Assembly (NCBI GenBank): GCA_009731375.1
Contig: BJOX01000057.1
Location: 1,166,721-1,199,357, forward strand
Length of the DNA stretch: 32,637 bases
From: Paulinella micropora
Lineage: Eukaryota; Cercozoa; Imbricatea; Euglyphida
Direction of reading: 5' to 3'
Shown: positions 26,804 to 32,637 of the stretch, piece after piece
Layout of the letters: every line of letters begins with the position of its first letter
How positions within the stretch are numbered: the stretch's first letter is position 1
The notes under the pieces: model-generated
What the model saw: the letters and a program-made list of their open reading frames with translations, nothing else
What the model was told of the DNA's origin: nothing
The model's database searches: none
Program-made: the position numbers and the translations under genes

Positions 26804-29489
26804 ACCTCAGAGAAGTATGAAAGGTCTTCTCAACTCGTCAAGGAAGAGTCTATGAGCGTCTAGATGCTGCAGCTTCGACCAATCGAAGAAACACAGAACA
26901 GAGATGCCACTGTGTAACAGCACGTAGGAAGGCGACGCGTCTGTCAGCCGGACTTTTCCCAATGCAGTGAGCACACTCAGTTGTACTCAACCTCCCAAGC
27001 CAGTGTCCACAGAAGAACCCCCTGCGCTCGTACCGACTGCTCAAGGAGCACCCCTCCGTTACAGAAGGATAAGAAAAGTAAAACCAAATCCGTTTGCCCG
27101 GACAGATCCGTTTTTACCTGACGCGCTGCTGCGCGCTCCGCTTTGCCCTTTTTGGCGCTGTGGTCTGTCTCTCGGCATCGTTTAACTGCTGTTCTTTTGG
27201 ACAGCGCACGCATAACTCAGCCACGGGTGACTGGATCCTTTGATCAATCAGTCATTCGTACTACCCTTCGTTATGCCAGAAAAAACTGTGAAGTCTTAGA
27301 CGAGTACCTATGCTTTTTAGCACTTGCAGCTCTCGTCACCTACTTCTCAGACAGTTCCACAGAACGAAACCCTCAAGGAGGGACAAACGAATTGATATGC
27401 ATTCAAAACCTACGAGTTCAAGAGAAGAGAGAAGCAAATACAGCAATATAACCAACAACAAGTTTTGAAATTTGTTCCTTTTTTTGCTCCTTTAACATCA
27501 ATTTTGCTGTTGTGCAGGTGCTATGAAGGTGTAGATTCTGTGTAGCGTTCGGGCATAGTTTTCTTCGTGTGAGAGACTGCTGGCATCGCTTTAAGTTTAC
27601 ATTAAGTTTAACAAAAAGTGATTGGTACTTGTTGTCGAATCAATTATCTAGTTGCAATCTAGGCAGTGTTTCAAGTTTTGTGTTCATTCTGTTTCGCATT
27701 CTTGGCCATCTCGATAAGCACTTTATCCTCTATAATCATAATCAAATGTAAATTAACATCATTTCTACAAAGCCGATTTGGTTGCCAGTTGCAATATATT
27801 TGTTATCAGATCATGTAGTTAATCTTGCCGTCACTAGTAACTGTGATTGTATGCTTTTACTTTCTGTAATGTTTCAGATCACAGATTCAGAAATTGTTTC
27901 TCCGACCCACGAATTTCAATTGTATCACTAAAATAAATTGCTACAGTTTGTGTGTCGATCCTTCAATCCGTTTGTGTAAGATACCCTGGCAAGATTTCCA
28001 GCTTTTTCGCTGGTCATCAGTGCGAGGACTTCTGTACTAGAACAGTATTAATATCAGATGCTAGATTACCTTGACGAGTAACGTTCAAGATCTAAACTTC
28101 ACGTCAGCACGTAATCTCAGCAACATGCGGCGCTTGCCGCTTAGTGCCCCGGTACCGCACTATCTATCTATCGTGTCTGCAAGACTTAAATTTTTTTTTT
28201 TCATGCTTTTGATACTGCTTGTACAGGTATTATATAGGTTAATGTCTGTAAACCTGGCTTCGCACTGGTAAAAATCATGTCACGAGTCATGTTCTAAAAT
28301 GCTGATATAATTGCACCGTAGCTAGGGTTAAATTAATATACTATCAGACTCAGCATCTTAACGACCGGCCAAAACCTTTACCCTTGATAATTCACTCTTT
28401 TTGAACCGGTTCATTAGATCTCCTCTGCACCGTACGACATTTCGACTTCACTAACTAGTTTTCAATTCCGTTCAGAAATGATTTCAAACGATCAAATTAA
28501 AGTTCTTTTTAGAAAACTATCGGAATGATTTTGTCGCTTATAATCAAAAGATATTATTTATTGCAAGCCGGGGTATTAATCCTTCCAATTCCACAGCACT
28601 CTGAAAATAACCTAATCTTCCTCCTCTACAAAGAGAGGAAACAAGTATGGCGGAAAATGTTGGAGACTGTCAGAGCCAAGCAAAAACGAAAAAGAGAAGC
28701 ATTTCCCAGTGTCACCCCTAACATCTAACGATAATATTATACTGCTTAAAAAAGTCACGGTAGTACCGGTTATGAATCGTAATATTATCGTTTTCAACCT
28801 TCCCAAAAATATAAAAATAAAAACTGATACAACTACATCTTAAAGAGATATAGCTTTTCTATACTGTGTATATGGGTATAAGAAAAGGTCGTATATTTAC
28901 CTATCTACGCCGCCTACTGTAATACCCCCAACGATAGCTCGTAAAAAGTCGGTAATACAACCAAACACAGTCCTCAAGAATGAGAATGATGTCTCGTTAT
29001 ATTAACTCAGTGAAGCCAAAAAAGGAAAACGGCAACAGACCAGGAATAAAATGGCATCAGGTCCAATCCGGACAAATAATACTGAAAAACAAGCTGGTGC
29101 ACCTGTCACCAGGAAAAGGTACTTTTTACCGGCTATCCGGGGGGTGATGCCTACAGTACCCCCTCCCGATTTTATGACGGAAATAGCATTTTCGTCATAC
29201 ACCTTCTGATTTCTTTCTGCAAATAGTATGCGCTATGGAGTCATGCCACACAGCGCATCGACCCACGGATAGACGCTAAAAGACGATAAATATATCCTCA
29301 TACGGCACGTCAAAGCGGATTCTCTAGCCTTTCTTGTAAATTTTAAACTCCTTCCCCTCAATTTCTTTGTTTTTTCTTTTTTCTTTTTTTCTCGGCAGTA
29401 TGTCAAGAACAAACGTACTATTAATAAAAAAATACAAGCAACGTGGTGCTGTAGTACGATTCCCCCTTTGATCTCCTTCTTCTTCTTCT
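26804..29489. other. AT-rich intergenic region, no gene recognised
   Basis: Directly upstream of the kinase 5' exon on the minus strand, so 26804-27200 may be its leader and promoter; no motif identified. Only short ORFs without recognisable domains occur, and AT content rises beyond 27450. A perfect 13-bp inverted repeat sits at 28727-28739 and 28780-28792. Confidence 0.55.
28727..28792. repeat. 13-bp perfect inverted repeat with inner palindrome
   Basis: AACGATAATATTA (28727-28739) is the reverse complement of TAATATTATCGTT (28780-28792). The 40-nt loop contains CGGTA-G-TACCG, itself self-complementary. Confidence 0.85.
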
Positions 29490-30007
29490 TATCATTATCA
29501 TTATTATTATTATTATTCACAGGGAGATCGTAAGTACATTGTCTTTTTTAATGACATACCCTTGTATAAGGCGGATATCCTATGATATAGTATTAGGGGG
29601 CCAGTCCTAATAGCTATATCCGAAGTCGAGGTGTATGTACCCGACCCTGCGATATACCGACACAAGTAGAGATTGACCGTGCTCAGGTACGACAGTATAT
29701 AATCTATCGTAAAAAATAATTTAATGAAAGTTTCAGAGAACATTTCATTTTCGAGAACATCATCCCAGGACTTGGAAAGGGTCATACCCGGGAACACCAT
29801 CGCTCAATACACTAGCGATCCCCGTATACGGTGTAGTATCATCGTCGATCGACCTTTCGCACTCGTATGTTGCGATCGAATGCCAAGTTATATCACTGAG
29901 TCTTTTTAATATTCATATTGATAACTGATGATGCATGATCAAATCATGATACGCCGTGGGCAATCAATCAGTTTATTTGAGACGCATAAAGAAAAATAGT
30001 TTCTTTG
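29490..30007. other. Flank of the Ty3 element, possible LTR
   Basis: Starts with an ATC/ATT triplet run (29491-29515). An imperfect hairpin lies at 29584-29597 and 29606-29620. Downstream of the Ty3 stop on the minus strand, AATAAA at 29972-29977 could be a polyadenylation signal. An LTR should lie here, but its partner is outside the window, so its edges cannot be set. Confidence 0.4.
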
Positions 30008-32089
30008 TCACTGCCTTCGTCGTCTGGCGCGGATTTCTTTGCCTGGTGGAGGACCACCAACAAAAGTCAGATCGAACTTTGACTGTTCGAGAATGTCCCA
30101 GATCTTATTAGGGATTCCGCCCAACGATAATTCAAAAGGGACATCAAGCACTCCTCTTGGCAGTGTCTGAATGGTCCACGCAGTGTAATCCTTGTCTCTG
30201 GGAGTAATTGTATCATCCCATGTCTCGAGACTTTTTGCGTCTTTATATACTGGCAGATAATGTCTTGCCTTTGGATCCTCAACCGGGTCCATACTTCTCC
30301 AGAACTGGAGTATCGGTTGTACTATCTTTGCGGCTGATGATATTTTGAGTGTCCGTGTGACACGCATCTGTCGTGGGACCGCCACGACCCGCATCAAGTA
30401 TAAGTCTGAGAGAGTGTCATCAGCGACATGTTGTTCCGCTGGTCTCATCAGATAGAAAACATTTTTCACCCATGCGATGGTTGCTATCGCATCGCCTTCC
30501 TTCCATCGCTCATGGACAATCTCAACGTTGCCCGCGTTTGGGTCAGTGTCCGTCCCCTCCTCCTCCTGGTGGACGTCCTTTGATCTCATCGACCTCATCG
30601 CCTTCCTCGGTTGGTCGTTGATAAGATCATTCCGCGCTCTCCTTAGCTGCGCCTCTGTGATCTTCTCCTTCTTTCCGCTATGCTCTCGCGGAGACTTGGA
30701 CTGAGTCCCCACCGCGCTTATGCGGTCAGTCTTCTCCTTGCTGTCCACCTCACTCTCCTCCTTCTCAGCTATCGGTGCCCGATAAGCATCGTCTTGGTCT
30801 ATGCCAGCCTCCTTGTGGATGGGCGGCACCTCTTTGAAATCATCCTTCATCCGTTTTAACGCCTCCTCAACGGATTCATCTTCCAGTAAGAAGGGATCAT
30901 ACTTAATCAGCCTTCTTACATTCACAATTTGCACCTTCCCTCTACCCCTGATCTTGTAATTCAGAGGTCCCGTCTGTTCCATAATCTGATAAGGTCCTTT
31001 CCAGTGAGTGAACAGCTTAGAGCTGACTCCCTTCGGGACTTGAGGATGGTACAATAGTACAATATCCCCGACCTGGAACTTGATCTGATCCAAGTGCGCT
31101 TGTCGCACCCCTTCAGCATCAGTCTTTCGGCGCTCCGCCTCTCTATGCGCCCTGACTATTTGTTCCGCCTCCATCTTCACTCTAAGTCTCATCCCAAACA
31201 ACTCATCCGCATCCGCCCAAGTGTCTTTTGGGTGAAGGAGCGAAGTCGGGATATCAGGCTCACGCCCATATACTAACTGATATGGCGAGATTGAGCTCTT
31301 CGAGCCTCCTAACGCCGTAGAGGGTAGACAGTTCATTGCAAACGCAAATGATGGTGCTGCCTCGACCCATGCTCTTTGATTCTCCTTCTTCGTGCAATAC
31401 ATCTTTAGCGAGGCTTTGAGGGGTCTGTGTACCCGCTCGATTTTCCCATTTGCTCGCGGGTTATAGGCAGTAACATATTGCCATTTCATCCCGTAATACT
31501 TAGATAGTTTGTCGATGACCTCGTTATTAAAGTCCGAGCCTCGATCAGAACATATCTTTCTTGGTACTCCGATCTGTGAGATGATCCTATCGATCAGCGC
31601 CTCGGCCGTCGTCTTGCCGGTAACGTCTTTGACAGGGATGATCCACACATAGTTGGTGGCTCTGTCAATAGCCGTAAGGAGGTATTTGTAACCATCCTTC
31701 GATTCTGGGAAAGGTCCCACATGATCAATGTGTATAAACTCAAACATCCCCGCATGAAGAGGAAATTCGCCAATCAGGCCGAAATTTGCCTTCAGTGGTG
31801 TTTTGTTTATCTTGCACGGGATGCATGCATCCACCGCCTGATCTATCTCCTCCTTCATCTTCTTCCACCAGAATCGCCTCGCTACGAACATATGAGTTCG
31901 TTGTCGACCCGGATGCGCCAAAAGTGGGCAATTGTGGGCTGCGACAAATATAAATCGTCTCAGACTCTCCGGTACCCAAAGGGTCCATTTGTCCGGCTGT
32001 GACGCATAGCGACCGTGAAGGCCCTTGTACCACAGTAGACCATCTCTCCATCCCATCTCCTTCATCTGATCTTTGATCGCTTTCGTCAT
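30008..32089 (-). CDS. pol: Ty3-type integrase with long C-terminal extension
   Basis: 693 residues from the ATG at 32089, but this is not the true start: the same frame is open and protein-like back to the duplication at about 32307. H52, H59, C89 and C92 form the HHCC zinc finger. The DDE catalytic triad is D122 (HIDHVGP), D182 (CSDRGSDF) and E218 (GKIERVHR), with 35 residues between the last two, as in retroviral-type integrases. A GPY/F module follows (HWKGPYQIMEQTGPLNYKIR). The final 270 or so residues are charged, then end in a compact region (FELSLGGIPNKIWDILEQ) and RARRRRQ. No canonical chromodomain is recognisable. The enzyme inserts element DNA into the genome. Confidence 0.92.
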   Translation of the reverse strand: MTKAIKDQMKEMGWRDGLLWYKGLHGRYASQPDKWTLWVPESLRRFIFVAAHNCPLLAHPGRQRTHMFVARRFWWKKMKEEIDQAVDACIPCKINKTPLKANFGLIGEFPLHAGMFEFIHIDHVGPFPESKDGYKYLLTAIDRATNYVWIIPVKDVTGKTTAEALIDRIISQIGVPRKICSDRGSDFNNEVIDKLSKYYGMKWQYVTAYNPRANGKIERVHRPLKASLKMYCTKKENQRAWVEAAPSFAFAMNCLPSTALGGSKSSISPYQLVYGREPDIPTSLLHPKDTWADADELFGMRLRVKMEAEQIVRAHREAERRKTDAEGVRQAHLDQIKFQVGDIVLLYHPQVPKGVSSKLFTHWKGPYQIMEQTGPLNYKIRGRGKVQIVNVRRLIKYDPFLLEDESVEEALKRMKDDFKEVPPIHKEAGIDQDDAYRAPIAEKEESEVDSKEKTDRISAVGTQSKSPREHSGKKEKITEAQLRRARNDLINDQPRKAMRSMRSKDVHQEEEGTDTDPNAGNVEIVHERWKEGDAIATIAWVKNVFYLMRPAEQHVADDTLSDLYLMRVVAVPRQMRVTRTLKISSAAKIVQPILQFWRSMDPVEDPKARHYLPVYKDAKSLETWDDTITPRDKDYTAWTIQTLPRGVLDVPFELSLGGIPNKIWDILEQSKFDLTFVGGPPPGKEIRARRRRQ

Positions 32090-32295
32090 CCGTAGCTCAT
32101 CCGGGTTCTGATATAACTGTATCAGTTCTTTAAACTCCGGATCTTGAGCCTGTTGTTGCCTCCATGCGGTAGGCGAGGCTATATGGATAGTACCATCTTC
32201 TAGCCGTACCCCGATTCTTTCCGGGTCATCGTCTAGGTCACTTCTCCGCTCTTGAGGAGGCTCCGCATTACAATCCTGCGTCTCCTCTTCCTCTC

Positions 32296-32637
32296 TTATG
32301 TTCGCCTTCGCATTCTCATATACCTCATAGGACCATTCGCATTCTCATATACCTCATAGGACCACTCAGCGTCCTCCTGGGTATGTAGATCACAACATAT
32401 CCCGTGATCCGGGCCTTGTGGACTGTACCGTAGACCTGTGCGGTCATATCGGACTCCACTCGCCATCTCCATCGCCTCAATGTGGCTGACCTCATACACC
32501 TTGTCAGTGGACAAGTCTTCCATCTCCACCGTGGACACCAACGCCGATACTTCTGAGTTAAACTCTAGCCTAGAGAGGCTATCAGCGACCACATTTCGCT
32601 TTCCCGGTAGATGGACCATTGTAAAATCGAAACAAGA
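32296..32637 (-). pseudogene. pol: Ty3 Pol, RNase H C-terminal end (partial, frame-shifted)
   Basis: Open from the window edge. MVHLPGKRNVVADSLSRL is the conserved end of the Ty3 RNase H domain. The following linker runs into the 29-bp duplication, after which this frame reads an arginine-rich false end and stops at 32296-32298. The integrase frame continues from the other copy. Confidence 0.88.
32307..32364. repeat. 29-bp perfect tandem duplication
   Basis: A unit starting TTCGCATTCTC and ending CATAGGACCA occurs at 32307-32335 and 32336-32364 without a mismatch. 29 is not a multiple of three, so it shifts the pol frame. Confidence 0.97.

Larger units (their letters stand above)
30008..32637 (-). 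mobile_element. Ty3-type LTR retrotransposon, 3' part of pol, frame broken
   Basis: RNase H end followed by integrase on the minus strand, the Ty3 order. Gag, protease and RT lie beyond the window edge. A 29-bp tandem duplication breaks the frame between RNase H and integrase; apart from that both parts are open. Confidence 0.93.

Noticed and set aside
30373-30704. Plus-strand ORFs over the Ty3 region
   Set aside because: Antisense shadows of the integrase C-terminal coding sequence.
1-32637. CRISPR array or bacterial operon
   Set aside because: All regular repeats are microsatellites or tandem duplications without unique spacers; genes have introns and retroelements dominate.

Overview
The window is nuclear DNA of a microbial eukaryote, probably a protist or alga. 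It has spliceosomal introns, three retroelement classes, many microsatellites and a G-protein-coupled-receptor-kinase (GRK) type gene. It is not bacterial DNA. I cannot name the species. Three assembly gaps (14345-15185, 17364-18116, 19251-20098) hide sequence.

Layout. 1-531: a minus-strand tRNA-derived SINE between (AAT)n tracts. 1468-10509: a decayed unrecognised gene, split by a 7.6-kb Ty1/copia element (2139-9696) with two LTRs, a GGATG target duplication, a gag-protease ORF and an integrase-RT-RNase H ORF in the -1 frame. 10813-12624: polypurine and GATA-family repeats around a unique island with hairpins. 12660-18901 (minus strand): at least 13 small exons of a GRK-like protein kinase, recovered by splice-site and phase matching, in introns full of microsatellites. 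20099-25860 (plus strand): a LINE with one long ORF (apurinic-type endonuclease, RT, zinc finger). 26234-26803 (minus strand): an ORF resembling a GRK N-terminus plus the first half of an RGS-homology domain. It is best read as the 5' exon of the same kinase gene, which would put the LINE antisense inside an intron of a gene of more than 14 kb. 26804-29960: AT-rich DNA without a recognisable gene. 30008-32637 (minus strand): the 3' part of a Ty3-type pol (end of RNase H, integrase), broken by a 29-bp tandem duplication.

Most notable points. (1) Several kinase exon edges are repeated as decayed tandem copies inside the neighbouring introns. (2) The LINE protein ends in a SUMO-interacting-motif-like stretch followed by a PCNA-binding PIP-box-like motif. 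(3) The SINE 3' end matches the LINE 3' end, including its ATT-type tail, as expected if the LINE mobilises the SINE. (4) The copia gag-to-pol junction is a G5 run abutting UAG. (5) Removing the copia element gives a continuous reading frame across its target site.

Everything here was read by eye; no database search, folding or alignment program was run.
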